Assembly: GCA_964517795.1 (NCBI GenBank) | Contig: CAZFDE010000028.1 | Span: 1-32,871 of the forward strand | Reading direction: 5' to 3' | Length of the DNA stretch: 32,871 nt | Origin: CAZFDE01 sp964517795 | GTDB lineage: Bacteria > Planctomycetota > Phycisphaerae > Sedimentisphaerales > Anaerobacaceae | Part shown: positions 23,461 to 31,355 of the stretch, one piece after another | How positions within the stretch are numbered: the first letter of the stretch is position 1 | Layout of the letters: each line of letters starts with the position of its first letter | Made by a program: the position numbers and the translations under genes | Notes under the pieces: model-generated | What the model was told of the DNA's origin: nothing | The model's input: the letters and a program-made list of their open reading frames with translations, nothing else | Database searches by the model: none

Positions 23461-23718
23461 TTATTTTTCCACAACCACAATCTTATCGGCCATCCCCCGT
23501 CCCAGTGCCATCCGCGTACCCTTGACCAGTACGACAAACGGTCCGGGATGCCCGTTTTGAATTACCTTCAGCTCGACACCCGCCATCAGCCCCATCGCCG
23601 CCAGCCGGCTCTTTAATCCATAACCCGCATCACAGCGAACGATCTCGACCACCTGCCCGCTGGGTACATGCGAAAGGATAGTCTCATGAGCTTCACTATT
23701 ATTGTCCGTTTGCGACAT
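23461..23718 (-). CDS. feoA: FeoA domain protein
   Basis: An 85-residue cytoplasmic SH3-like protein that supports FeoB-dependent Fe(II) transport. Characteristic pattern: VPSGQVVEIVRCDAGYGLKSRLAAMGLMAGVELKVIQNGHPGPFVVLVKGTRMALGRGMADKI, starting at about residue 18 (shown here only by its key elements: RLAAMGL, GPFVV and ALGRGMA). A short acidic/polar N-terminal extension precedes it. The start is supported by AGGAAAAG 7 nt upstream, overlapping the stop of the regulator gene. It lies between the metal regulator and feoB, which fits a single metal-controlled operon. Confidence 0.93.
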   Translation of the reverse strand: MSQTDNNSEAHETILSHVPSGQVVEIVRCDAGYGLKSRLAAMGLMAGVELKVIQNGHPGPFVVLVKGTRMALGRGMADKIVVVEK

Positions 23719-23731
23719 ACGTTATCTTTTC

Positions 23732-24187
23732 CTAAGAATTTGATTTTTTCCGGTAATAGCCCTTGAATTTTTTCGCCAGGTCGCGGCCGTTTTTTCCCTC
23801 GCGGTTCACAAAATCGACAAAATACAGCAGCCGGTCGATCACTTCCGGCCCCAAGGCATGTTCGGCCTTGCATGCCGCCGCCTGCGATACCCCCGCATCG
23901 ATCCCGAGAACGTTCTCGAAAAACGATTTCAGAATCCGGTGCTTGCGGGCAACCTGCCCGGCCGCCTTTTGACCGGCCGGCGTCAGCCGGACCGCCGCAT
24001 ACGGACGATAGTGCACTAAACCACGCTGAGCCAATAACTTCAGCGCACCGGTTACCGACGCCCGCGAAACACCCAGCGACTCGGCGATATCCTTGCTGTG
24101 CACATTGCCGCCGTGTGCCGATAAGCTGTAAATCGCTTCCAGATAATCCTCGAGCGACGCACTGAGTTGTCGTACCTGCATTACCAT
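23732..24187 (-). CDS. DtxR/MntR-family metal-dependent transcriptional regulator
   Basis: A 151-residue winged-helix repressor that binds DNA when loaded with Fe(II) or Mn(II). Residues 30-70 form the wHTH (SKDIAESLGVSRASVTGALKLL), followed by the dimerisation domain; the C-terminal SH3-like domain of long DtxR proteins is absent. Counting from ATG 24181, likely metal ligands are Asp12 and Glu15 (as MntR D8/E11), His81 (MntR H77), Cys104 (as DtxR C102), Glu107 and His108. This is a mix of the Mn-type and Fe-type sites. It is the first gene of the feo operon and probably autoregulated through the palindrome in its own promoter. ATG 24187 lies 8 nt after the -10, so the mRNA is probably leaderless; ATG 24181 is the alternative start. 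Confidence 0.92.
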   Translation of the reverse strand: MVMQVRQLSASLEDYLEAIYSLSAHGGNVHSKDIAESLGVSRASVTGALKLLAQRGLVHYRPYAAVRLTPAGQKAAGQVARKHRILKSFFENVLGIDAGVSQAAACKAEHALGPEVIDRLLYFVDFVNREGKNGRDLAKKFKGYYRKKSNS

Positions 24188-24195
24188 AACACCCC

Positions 24196-24225
24196 ATTAT
24201 AGTTAGTCGCCCCTAACTTTGTCAA
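24196..24225 (-). promoter_or_regulatory. Consensus promoter of the feo operon with embedded operator
   Basis: On the reverse strand a perfect -35 TTGACA (24220-24225) and a perfect -10 TATAAT (24196-24201) are 18 bp apart. A 22-bp imperfect palindrome (24199-24220) with perfect 6-bp arms AGTTAG/CTAACT and a 6-bp centre occupies the spacer and slightly overlaps both boxes. The half-sites resemble the GTTAG/CTAAC arms of DtxR boxes, though the spacing is wider. Repressor bound here would block RNA polymerase directly. Confidence 0.75.
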
Positions 24226-24459
24226 ATGATTTTTAAAAAATCAATACAATTGCGGCCCTGGACATTACTATCCCATCAGCAAAGACCATCACATTCGGCC
24301 GCCCCCCTTCGGCTTAGGCGCCATTGTTCGCTTGGTTCCGATTGCGTTATTTGTCAATAACAATAATACCGTTTTAGCGACAATTTGAATAAAAAAGCAT
24401 GTTTCAAACGCCGTAAGTGTGTTTTTATGCGTAGCAGTAAATAGACCATGTTCTTTTTC
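24226..24459. other. Intergenic region between feo and kor operons
   Basis: No gene seen. It contains a perfect 6-bp inverted repeat with a 4-nt loop (GTTATT 24346-24351, AATAAC 24356-24361) that might be a regulator site for the kor operon, and otherwise AT-rich sequence near the kor promoter. The GC-rich part (24290-24330) has no recognisable RNA fold. Confidence 0.4.
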
Positions 24460-24488
24460 TTTACAAAAACCAATATTCGTGATAAGAT
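24460..24488 (+). promoter_or_regulatory. Predicted promoter of the 2-oxoacid oxidoreductase operon
   Basis: TTTACA (24460-24465, 5/6) and TAAGAT (24483-24488, 4/6) are 17 bp apart. Transcription would begin near 24495, about 24 nt before the preferred start of the first gene. Confidence 0.5.
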
Positions 24489-24518
24489 TTGCTAATGAAG
24501 GAACGGAAAGAAAATCCG

Positions 24519-24791
24519 ATGGCTGGGCACATAAAAATCGATAGCGAGCGTTGCAAGGGCTGCGGCCTGTGCATCGGGGTCTGTCCCCGCAAGAAATTAG
24601 TCATTCGCGAAACCTCTAACAAAAAAGGCTTTTTCCCCGCCGATCAGGTCGAAACGATCGAGTGTTCCGCCTGTGGTATGTGTGCGATTGTCTGTCCGGA
24701 AGCGATCATCGAAATCTACCGCGACGGCAAGATCATCGCCATCGAACCGAATAAGAAGCAAAAACCGAGTTTAACACGGGAGAAGGTGTGA
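24519..24791 (+). CDS. korD: 2-oxoacid:ferredoxin oxidoreductase, delta (ferredoxin) subunit
   Basis: A 90-residue ferredoxin with two 4Fe-4S motifs: CKGCGLCIGVCP (about 13-24) and CSACGMCAIVCP (about 47-58). It carries electrons from the 2-oxoacid oxidoreductase to external ferredoxin. The start ATG 24519 (MAGHIKIDSERC) is preferred because it begins close to the first cluster and has a GGAAAG 8 nt upstream; ATG 24495 and TTG 24489 are in frame but close to or at the predicted transcription start. It overlaps the alpha-subunit gene by 4 bp (GTGA), the first of three identical couplings in this operon. Confidence 0.9.
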   Translation: MAGHIKIDSERCKGCGLCIGVCPRKKLVIRETSNKKGFFPADQVETIECSACGMCAIVCPEAIIEIYRDGKIIAIEPNKKQKPSLTREKV

Positions 24792-25867
24792 GCGATCGTG
24801 TGTTAATGTGCGGCAATGAGGCGCTGGCCGAGTCGGCAATCCGTGCCGGCCTGGATGCCTATTTCGGATACCCGATCACCCCGCAAAACGAGGTGCCGGC
24901 CTATATGGCCGCGCACATGCCTAAACACGGCCGTGTTTTTGTCCAAAGCGAAAGCGAGCTGGCCGCGATCAATATGGTTTTCGGGGCGGCTGCGACCGGC
25001 AAACGCGTCATGACCAGCTCATCCAGCCCCGGCATCAGCCTGATGCAGGAAGGGATCAGCTATCTGGCCGGTGCGGAGCTGCCCAGCGTGATCGTCAATG
25101 TCATGCGCGGCGGGCCCGGACTGGGTAATATCGCTCCTTCACAGGGGGATTATTTCCAGGCCACCCGCGGCGGCGGACACGGCGATTACCGAACCGTCAC
25201 CTTAGGCCCGTGGAGTGTGCAGGAACTGGTCGATTGTATGCCGCTGGCGTTCGATATCGCCGATATGTACCGCATCCCCGTGATGGTGCTGATCGACGGC
25301 ATCCTGGGCCAGATGATGGAACCGGTCAGCTTCAATGCGTACAAGCCGCGATCGGGACTGCCCGAAAAAGACTGGGCATTGACCGGAGCCAAAGATCGCC
25401 CGCAGAATATCGTCCGTTCGCTGTATCTGGGCGAGGGCGTAATCGAAGAATTAAATTTTAAGCTCCAGGAAAAATATCGTCTGATCGAAAAAAATGAAGT
25501 CTGCGTTGAAGAATACATGGTCGATGATGCCGAAATCGTTGTGGTCTGCTATGGGATCGTTGCACGCATTGTCCGTTCAGCGGTGGAAAAAGCCCGCAAA
25601 AAAGGCGTCAAAGTCGGCTGGTTCCGCCCGGTCACCTTGTTTCCCTTTCCCACTCGACATATCAGCCGGCTTGCCGAAGATCCCAAAGTGTTCCTGACGG
25701 TGGAAATGAGCTGCGGTCAGATGCTCGACGATGTGAAATTGGCAATCGCCGGTAAGTCACCGGTCGTCTTTTACGGCCGACCCGGCGGCGGCGTGCCGAC
25801 CGATGATGAAATACTCGATAAAATCATCCAAATGACGATTTCCGATAAACAGAAAGTAACAGCGTGA
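24788..25867 (+). CDS. korA: 2-oxoacid:ferredoxin oxidoreductase, alpha subunit (KorA/VorB type)
   Basis: A 359-residue subunit of the oxidoreductase that decarboxylates a 2-oxoacid to its acyl-CoA and reduces ferredoxin. Starts at GTG 24788, overlapping the previous stop. Motifs: GNEALAESAIRAG, YFGYPITPQNEVPAYMA (the TPP-enzyme YPITP motif), TSSSSPGISLMQEGISYLAGAELP, NVMRGGPGLGNIAPSQGDYFQATRGGGHGDYR, and a C-terminal transketolase-like domain (VGWFRPVTLFPFP). The short alpha and the D-A-B-C gene order match the 2-oxoglutarate (Kor) and branched-chain (Vor) groups. I recall this SSSSPGISLMQEG pattern from proteins labelled VorB, so substrate remains open: 2-oxoglutarate or 2-oxoisovalerate. 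Confidence 0.92.
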   Translation: MSDRVLMCGNEALAESAIRAGLDAYFGYPITPQNEVPAYMAAHMPKHGRVFVQSESELAAINMVFGAAATGKRVMTSSSSPGISLMQEGISYLAGAELPSVIVNVMRGGPGLGNIAPSQGDYFQATRGGGHGDYRTVTLGPWSVQELVDCMPLAFDIADMYRIPVMVLIDGILGQMMEPVSFNAYKPRSGLPEKDWALTGAKDRPQNIVRSLYLGEGVIEELNFKLQEKYRLIEKNEVCVEEYMVDDAEIVVVCYGIVARIVRSAVEKARKKGVKVGWFRPVTLFPFPTRHISRLAEDPKVFLTVEMSCGQMLDDVKLAIAGKSPVVFYGRPGGGVPTDDEILDKIIQMTISDKQKVTA

Positions 25868-26610
25868 AAACAGTTTATCAAAGACCGCGAACATTGAAGG
25901 ATTGCCCGACGCATTATTGCCCCGGTTGCGGGCACGGGATCGCACACCGACTGATCGCGGAAGTGATCGACGAACTGGACATACGCGGCCGCACCATCGG
26001 GATTGCGCCGGTCGGCTGTGCAGTGCTGGCGTATGATTATCTCGATGTCGATATGATCGAAGTCGCACATGGCCGGGCGCCGGCGGTGGCGACCGGTATG
26101 AAACGGGTCAATCCCGACAGTATCATTTTCTCCTATCAGGGAGACGGTGATTTGGCCGCGATTGGGACCGCGGAGATCATTCATGCCGCCCATCGTGCCG
26201 AGCAACTGACGGTGATTTTTATCAACAATGCGGTTTTCGGCATGACCGGCGGTCAGATGGCCCCCACGACGCTCACCGGACAGGTGACCGCCACTACCCC
26301 CAAAGGCCGAACCAACAGCGGCGAAGGATTTCCGCTGCAAGTCTCGGAGCTTTTGGCCCTGCTGCCTGGATCGGTATATATCGAACGCTGCGCGCTCAGC
26401 AACGTCAATCGGATCAAGCATACCAAAAAAGCCATCAAGCACGCATTCGAACTGCAATTGGACAATGCGCCCGGACTTTCGATGGTCGAAGTGCTTTCGC
26501 CGTGCCCGACGTATTGGCGAATGCCGCCGGCCAAGGCCATGCAGTGGATCGAGACTGAAATGAGCAAAGTCTTTCCGATCGCATGTCTCAAGGATATCAC
26601 CCGATCATGA
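25864..26610 (+). CDS. korB: 2-oxoacid:ferredoxin oxidoreductase, beta subunit (TPP-binding)
   Basis: A 248-residue thiamine-pyrophosphate-binding subunit. Key features: the N-terminal HYCPGCGHGIAHRLIAE, the TPP/Mg motif FSYQGDGDLAAIGTAEIIHAAHR with INNAVFGMTGGQMAPTT about 30 residues later, and VEVLSPCPTYW near the end. The start is GTG 25864, overlapping the alpha stop by 4 bp, and the gene overlaps the gamma start by 4 bp. This tight coupling fits equal synthesis of the subunits. The enzyme is oxygen-sensitive in characterised relatives, which fits an anaerobic or microaerobic host. Confidence 0.93.
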   Translation: MKTVYQRPRTLKDCPTHYCPGCGHGIAHRLIAEVIDELDIRGRTIGIAPVGCAVLAYDYLDVDMIEVAHGRAPAVATGMKRVNPDSIIFSYQGDGDLAAIGTAEIIHAAHRAEQLTVIFINNAVFGMTGGQMAPTTLTGQVTATTPKGRTNSGEGFPLQVSELLALLPGSVYIERCALSNVNRIKHTKKAIKHAFELQLDNAPGLSMVEVLSPCPTYWRMPPAKAMQWIETEMSKVFPIACLKDITRS

Positions 26611-27170
26611 CAGAAACACAAACGCAATTATTCGAACAGGTCATCATTGCCGGTTTTGGCGGTCAGGGGATCATGCTGGCCGGCAAACTGCTGGCCCAGG
26701 CCGCTATGGAAAGCGGCAAAGAGGTAACCTATATGCCCTCATACGGCGCTGAGGTTCGCGGCGGGACCGCCAAGAGCATGGTCATCATCGGTGACGAACC
26801 GATCGGCTGTCCGATCGTCGCCCACCCGGATTCGCTGATTATCATGAACAAGGCCTCGATGGAAAAGTTTTTGCCGAAATTAAACGCCAAGGGTTTGTTG
26901 ATTTATAATTCGTCGCTGATCGACGAAAAACCGCAGACCAACGACGCTGATGTCCTGGCGATCCCGGCTGACGATCTGGCGATCGAACTAAACAATATCA
27001 AAGTCGCCAATATGATCGCCATCGGCGCATATGCCGCTAAACAGCATTTTCTCGATATTAACGTGATCGCCCAGAGCTTATCGGACGTGCTTGCGAAACG
27101 CTACCATCACACCATCGAGGTCAACCAAAAAGCGTTGCACATTGGCGCCGAATATGCTAAAAAGACCTGA
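26607..27170 (+). CDS. korC: 2-oxoacid:ferredoxin oxidoreductase, gamma subunit
   Basis: A 187-residue gamma subunit (domain III of pyruvate:ferredoxin oxidoreductase-type enzymes). It begins MTETQTQLFEQVIIAGFGGQGIMLAGKLLAQAAM, with the FGGQG signature at about 14-18 (positions described, not the full run), and continues with YMPSYGAEVRGGTAKSMV and VANMIAIGAYAAKQ. ATG 26607 overlaps the beta-subunit stop (ATGA), with AAGGA about 12 nt upstream. It completes a full four-subunit complex. A gene for an ExbD-like protein follows within about 20 bp. Confidence 0.92.
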   Translation: MTETQTQLFEQVIIAGFGGQGIMLAGKLLAQAAMESGKEVTYMPSYGAEVRGGTAKSMVIIGDEPIGCPIVAHPDSLIIMNKASMEKFLPKLNAKGLLIYNSSLIDEKPQTNDADVLAIPADDLAIELNNIKVANMIAIGAYAAKQHFLDINVIAQSLSDVLAKRYHHTIEVNQKALHIGAEYAKKT

Positions 27171-27192
27171 GCAGTAAATGCAAAGGGCAGCT

Positions 27193-27678
27193 ATGGACGG
27201 CGAAAATATCCAAAAAAAAATGCTTCGGGACGTATTCGAAAGCAAGAAAGGCAGCCTGGTGCTTCGGATGGCACCGATGATCGACATCATTTTCCTGCTG
27301 CTGATCTTTTTCCTGGTCGCCGCCCGCTGGCGTCCGGAAGAACGTTTCCTGCCGATCAAATTATCCGCCGCCCAGGCCGGCGATCTTCGTATTGCCGCGC
27401 CGGATTCGCTGATCATCGAACTGACCATGCAGGACGATGCCTGCCGGCTCACCGTTGCCGAGACAGTCAAAGCTGTGATTTATCCGCATTCGCTCGAACA
27501 GGACATGGTCTATGCGCTTGAGAAGATACAACTGACACTCGAAAACCAAAAGCGCCGGGTTGACGATCCGGTAGAAATCGTATGCAGCGAAGACCTCTGC
27601 TGGGATTACCTGGCGAAAATTTATAATATTCTCTATGGGGCGGGGATGACCGATATCACCTTTCGGATGACCGAGTAA
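27193..27678 (+). CDS. ExbD/TolR-family protein without an ExbB partner nearby
   Basis: A 161-residue inner-membrane protein. A basic cytoplasmic N-terminus (about 1-22) precedes one membrane helix with the family signature LRMAPMIDIIFLLLIFFLV, whose Asp is the proton-path residue of ExbD/TolR. The rest is a periplasmic domain ending MTDITFRMTE, like the ExbD peptidoglycan-binding fold. ATG 27193 is preferred because AAAGGG lies 6 nt upstream; ATG 27178 has no such site. ExbD normally works with ExbB to drive TonB or related machines, but no ExbB/TolQ gene is in the window. A secreted solenoid protein follows 15 bp later. Confidence 0.83.
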   Translation: MDGENIQKKMLRDVFESKKGSLVLRMAPMIDIIFLLLIFFLVAARWRPEERFLPIKLSAAQAGDLRIAAPDSLIIELTMQDDACRLTVAETVKAVIYPHSLEQDMVYALEKIQLTLENQKRRVDDPVEIVCSEDLCWDYLAKIYNILYGAGMTDITFRMTE

Positions 27679-27693
27679 AAAAACGAAAAACCG

Positions 27694-29949
27694 ATGCGCT
27701 TACTGAATGCCAAAATCATCATCTTAATTTGTCTTCCGGCATTGGCTGCGGCACAACCGCCGGACAGCAACGACATTGATCTGCTTCATTCGAAAAGTCA
27801 TGCCGTTTTTCAGGAGTATTATCAAAACAGTCAAATCCTGCGAACGCAGATCAAGTATTTCGGGCGCCTCGACCGGACCGAAGATCGTCAGGCACTGTTC
27901 GAACGGTCCACCGCTGCGATCGAAGACCTGATCCCGATCCTTCAACGCCAGCGAATCATCAAAACGCAGATCGAAGATTACATCGGCTCGGACTGGGACA
28001 GCCGCTTCGGCCAAACCGGGCTTTGGAAAAAGATCAACGAAGATATCTACATCAATCAGCTCTTGCAGCTTCAGGTCGCCTATGATCGACTCTTCGGATG
28101 CGATCCGGATCAACAGCAGCAATATGCCATTCGATTGACACAGCAAATCGACGACCTGGCCCAAATCCATCCGTCGGCGATGCTGAGACTGCTTTACGCC
28201 CGAACCTTAAGTATTGATCAAAACAGGAAAAGTGGGCAAAACAAAATAATGACCGCGCTGCAGACAGTTGCAAATGATGTGAATGCCCCGAACGTGCTGC
28301 GATTTTCCGCTCAACTCGAACAGGTTGATGTGAACGGTCTGCACGTCAAAGAAAAACTCTCCGAACTTGCTGTCCAAATCACCCAAACACAATTAACAAC
28401 TCAATCCGACTTAATGCTTCAACTGGCGTGTCTCCAGAAGAAATACGGTCTGGCCGAAGCATTTCAGCAGACCTGCCTGTCGAGTCGGACTGTGCAGACG
28501 ACGCTCGGCGAGATGCTGCTTACCCATATGGCAAACCCAATGCCCGAATCACACCGCAACATCAATGAAATCGATATCCTCGAAGTCCGGCTGGTAACTC
28601 GGCAAATCCGAAACCAAACCCCCTCGAATTATATCGATTGGCTCGAAGCGCTCTGCGATATTAACGATCTGCAGATCCCCTCGGTATTTTATACCGCCGG
28701 CCTGGCCGCTATCGATTCGGACCCGAACAAAGCAGTTGAATTGCTGCATCGAACCGCCATCGTTCAACACGATTCGCCGGATCCCTTTATCACGACCGTC
28801 GATTACCGGATCGCCGAGCAGGCCGCCAAACTCGCCTACAATCAGTTTATCGAAAACCAATTCGAAAAGGACCGCTTCTTTGAAATATTCAACACCTATC
28901 TCGATCTGGCGCGCGAACATGCCGACCCGCAACTCGAATACCTTTATGCTGTAATCCTCAAGCAGAACGGCCGACTCAAGCAAAGCACCGATCTGCTCGA
29001 GCGTCTCAGCCGCCGGTCGGTGTCGCTGTTTAGCTGCCGGGCGAGACTGGCGCTGGTGATCCGCGATCTTAAAAACAACCGGCATATGAACCTCGTCGAA
29101 CAACAGCAATGCTTCAAACGACTCGATAAGCTGCTGAGTGACTGCGAACAGACCGTCGATCCGACCGTCATGCGTGATGAGGTATTGCAGATTTACGTCC
29201 GCTGGTTAATCGAATCGGACTCGATTGCATGTGCGCTCAAAGCGACCGAAGTCATCACGGCCGACGATCTCAAACGCCGTCCGGCGTTGTATCATTATAT
29301 CTCGCGCGCACAGTTTCAACTGAACCGCATTTCCGATGCGGCCCATAGTTTCGCCAAAGCCGGCGTGTCGGACTGCAATTTTGCCGACTGGGGCATCGAG
29401 TTATTGCAGCATGTTCTTGAACAAATCGACGGATACGCGTTGGAGTCAAAAAATGACCGATTTGCGCAACTGTTGCGCGATTGTGCCGCTGCCGCGTCCT
29501 ATTGCGATCATTGTGTCGATAGCGAACTGGCCCAACTGATGAAGATTGAATTTTATATTTTGGCATTCGGCGAACAGCCGCAAAAACGTGAAACCCTTCA
29601 ACAGCAGCTCGAGCCGATCGACCGCGGCCGCCGAACGATCGATTCGCTGCGGTGCATGGCCCGATTATATCAGGCTAAAAAGGAGTTCACCCAGGCAGGC
29701 CATTACTGGGCTCAATTGGCACAAGCCCTGAAGATCCCGGTTAATCAGCCCCAATCTATCGGATTCTGGCAGGCGAAATTCCATCAGCTTCAATGCGCAA
29801 AAAAGTCCGGCCAAATTCCTGCCGACGATATCCTTCATGCTGTTGAAGTGCTCGAAAACACTTATACACCGGTCCCTGAGCTGTATTCGGAGATGTTTTC
29901 GAAACTGAAAGACCGATGCATAAGCCCTGTTGCGGACGCTGGCAAATAA
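27694..29949 (+). CDS. Large secreted alpha-solenoid (TPR-like) protein, function unknown
   Basis: A 751-residue protein with a signal peptide (about 1-20, LICLPALAAAQ), so periplasmic or exported. The mature part is almost entirely helical, with repeated A-x-x-L-Y-like pairs (AVELLHRTAIVQ, LEYLYAVILKQNGRLKQSTDLLERLSR, ALYHYISRAQFQLNRISDAAHSFAKAG, MARLYQAKKEFTQAGHYWAQLAQ). This is consistent with degenerate TPR units forming a scaffold. No enzymatic motif is seen. It directly follows the ExbD gene, and secreted TPR proteins are known partners of ExbBD/TolQR-like systems, so a link is plausible but inferred. It has no clear Shine-Dalgarno sequence, which suggests coupling to exbD. Confidence 0.75.
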   Translation: MRLLNAKIIILICLPALAAAQPPDSNDIDLLHSKSHAVFQEYYQNSQILRTQIKYFGRLDRTEDRQALFERSTAAIEDLIPILQRQRIIKTQIEDYIGSDWDSRFGQTGLWKKINEDIYINQLLQLQVAYDRLFGCDPDQQQQYAIRLTQQIDDLAQIHPSAMLRLLYARTLSIDQNRKSGQNKIMTALQTVANDVNAPNVLRFSAQLEQVDVNGLHVKEKLSELAVQITQTQLTTQSDLMLQLACLQKKYGLAEAFQQTCLSSRTVQTTLGEMLLTHMANPMPESHRNINEIDILEVRLVTRQIRNQTPSNYIDWLEALCDINDLQIPSVFYTAGLAAIDSDPNKAVELLHRTAIVQHDSPDPFITTVDYRIAEQAAKLAYNQFIENQFEKDRFFEIFNTYLDLAREHADPQLEYLYAVILKQNGRLKQSTDLLERLSRRSVSLFSCRARLALVIRDLKNNRHMNLVEQQQCFKRLDKLLSDCEQTVDPTVMRDEVLQIYVRWLIESDSIACALKATEVITADDLKRRPALYHYISRAQFQLNRISDAAHSFAKAGVSDCNFADWGIELLQHVLEQIDGYALESKNDRFAQLLRDCAAAASYCDHCVDSELAQLMKIEFYILAFGEQPQKRETLQQQLEPIDRGRRTIDSLRCMARLYQAKKEFTQAGHYWAQLAQALKIPVNQPQSIGFWQAKFHQLQCAKKSGQIPADDILHAVEVLENTYTPVPELYSEMFSKLKDRCISPVADAGK

Positions 29950-29954
29950 ATCGC

Positions 29955-29983
29955 TTGCTAAAACCATACGCAATTCGTAAAAT
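29955..29983 (+). promoter_or_regulatory. Predicted promoter of clpX
   Basis: TTGCTA (29955-29960) and TAAAAT (29978-29983) are 17 bp apart and lie just after the solenoid gene's stop. The leader is about 45 nt and includes AGGGGA before ATG 30035. Confidence 0.5.
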
Positions 29984-30034
29984 ATCCTAATCGCTTCAAA
30001 TGCGCTAAGTTAACATCCTGAATAGGGGAACATA

Positions 30035-31309
30035 ATGGCTAAAACGAGTAACAATAATAATAAACGGAAAACGATATGCAGTTTTTGCGGGCGATCGTCG
30101 GGACCCGGCGATATGTTCATCGAAGGGCCCAGTCACGTCTATATCTGTCCGGAATGCGTAGAGTTGTGTAACAATATTATCATGCAGAACCGCAAGCAGT
30201 CCGTCAGTGCGGCATTGGAACCGGACCAGATCCCGGCTCCGCGTCAGATCAAGGAATACCTCGATGAGTATGTCATCGGTCAGGATCGGGCGAAAAAATA
30301 TATCTCGGTCGCGGTCCATAATCATTACAAACGCCTGCTGCATACCGACAGCGAAGAAAGCGACGTTGAGATCGATAAATCCAATGTGCTGCTGATCGGC
30401 CCAACCGGTTCGGGCAAGACACTCATCGCACGCACGCTTGCGCGATATCTGAAGGTGCCGTTTGCAATCTGCGATGCCACCACGGTTACCGAGGCCGGCT
30501 ATGTCGGCGAAGATGTCGAGAATTTTCTGCTGCGGCTGCTGCAGTCGGCGGACTATGACCTCGAAGCCGCCGAACGCGGAATCGTCTATGTCGATGAGAT
30601 CGACAAGATCGGCAAAACCTCCCAGAATGTCTCGATCACCCGCGATGTCTCCGGTGAAGGCGTTCAGCAGTCACTTCTGAAAATGCTTGAAGGAACCATG
30701 GCCAATATCCCCCCGCAGGGCGGCCGCAAGCACCCCGAACAATCCTACATCCAGATGGACACCTCACAGATCCTGTTTATCTGCGGCGGAACGTTCGTGG
30801 GACTCGATAATATCATCAAAAAACGCCTGGGCAAAAAGATGATCGGCTTCGGATCGGAGATGTCCGCCGAGCAGGACGAAAAAGCCCAGTACAGCGCCTT
30901 GATCCACGAGGTGATCCCCGAAGATATCATCGAATACGGCATGATCCCCGAGATGATCGGGCGACTGCCGGTCATTGCCACACTCGAAGCGCTCGATGTC
31001 GGTGCACTGGTCGATATCCTGACCCAGCCGAAAAACGCAATCGTCAAACAGTATCAGCGGTTCTTCGAAATGGAAGATGCACACTTAGAGTTTACCGACG
31101 ATGCACTTAAAGCCCTGGCCCAAAAAGCACTCAAACGCGATACCGGCGCCCGGGCGCTGCGGTCGATTACCGAAGAACTGATGATCGATTTGATGTACCA
31201 ACTTCCCGAAGAGCAAAAGCCCGGCCATTACATCATCACCAAAGAGATTGTTGAGGGTAAAGCGGATATGTTCACAGCCGCCCGGCAGGCCAAAAAAGAA
31301 TCCGCCTAA
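30035..31309 (+). CDS. clpX: ATP-dependent Clp protease ATP-binding subunit ClpX
   Basis: An AAA+ unfoldase that feeds substrates, including SsrA-tagged proteins, to ClpP. The 424 residues contain the N-terminal zinc-binding domain (Cys15, Cys18, Cys38, Cys41), the Walker A GPTGSGKT (122-129), the pore-loop segment GYVGEDVE, Walker B IVYVDEIDKI, the ITRDVSGEGVQQSLLKMLEGT region, the ClpP-binding IGF loop (KKMIGFGS) and sensor 2 (DTGARALRSI). All are intact. AGGGGA sits at a suitable distance from the ATG. Neither clpP nor tig, its usual neighbours, is next to it. A copy of the 45-bp repeat begins 1 nt after the stop. Confidence 0.97.
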   Translation: MAKTSNNNNKRKTICSFCGRSSGPGDMFIEGPSHVYICPECVELCNNIIMQNRKQSVSAALEPDQIPAPRQIKEYLDEYVIGQDRAKKYISVAVHNHYKRLLHTDSEESDVEIDKSNVLLIGPTGSGKTLIARTLARYLKVPFAICDATTVTEAGYVGEDVENFLLRLLQSADYDLEAAERGIVYVDEIDKIGKTSQNVSITRDVSGEGVQQSLLKMLEGTMANIPPQGGRKHPEQSYIQMDTSQILFICGGTFVGLDNIIKKRLGKKMIGFGSEMSAEQDEKAQYSALIHEVIPEDIIEYGMIPEMIGRLPVIATLEALDVGALVDILTQPKNAIVKQYQRFFEMEDAHLEFTDDALKALAQKALKRDTGARALRSITEELMIDLMYQLPEEQKPGHYIITKEIVEGKADMFTAARQAKKESA

Positions 31310-31310
31310 A

Positions 31311-31355
31311 GCACTTTAATATTTTCTGCTCCGATTTAGGCCGTCGTTAGGACAA
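31311..31355 (+). repeat. Dispersed 45-bp repeat, copy B
   Basis: Matches 7780-7824 at 42 of 45 positions in the same orientation, starting immediately after the clpX stop codon. Partial similarity extends to about 31395. It occupies the start of the 256-bp gap between clpX and the next gene; the rest of that gap shows no convincing gene. Confidence 0.8.

Noticed and set aside
24241..24345. Possible structured RNA in the feo-kor gap
   Set aside because: Some GC-rich short pairings exist but no cloverleaf, known riboswitch core or terminator pattern could be built.
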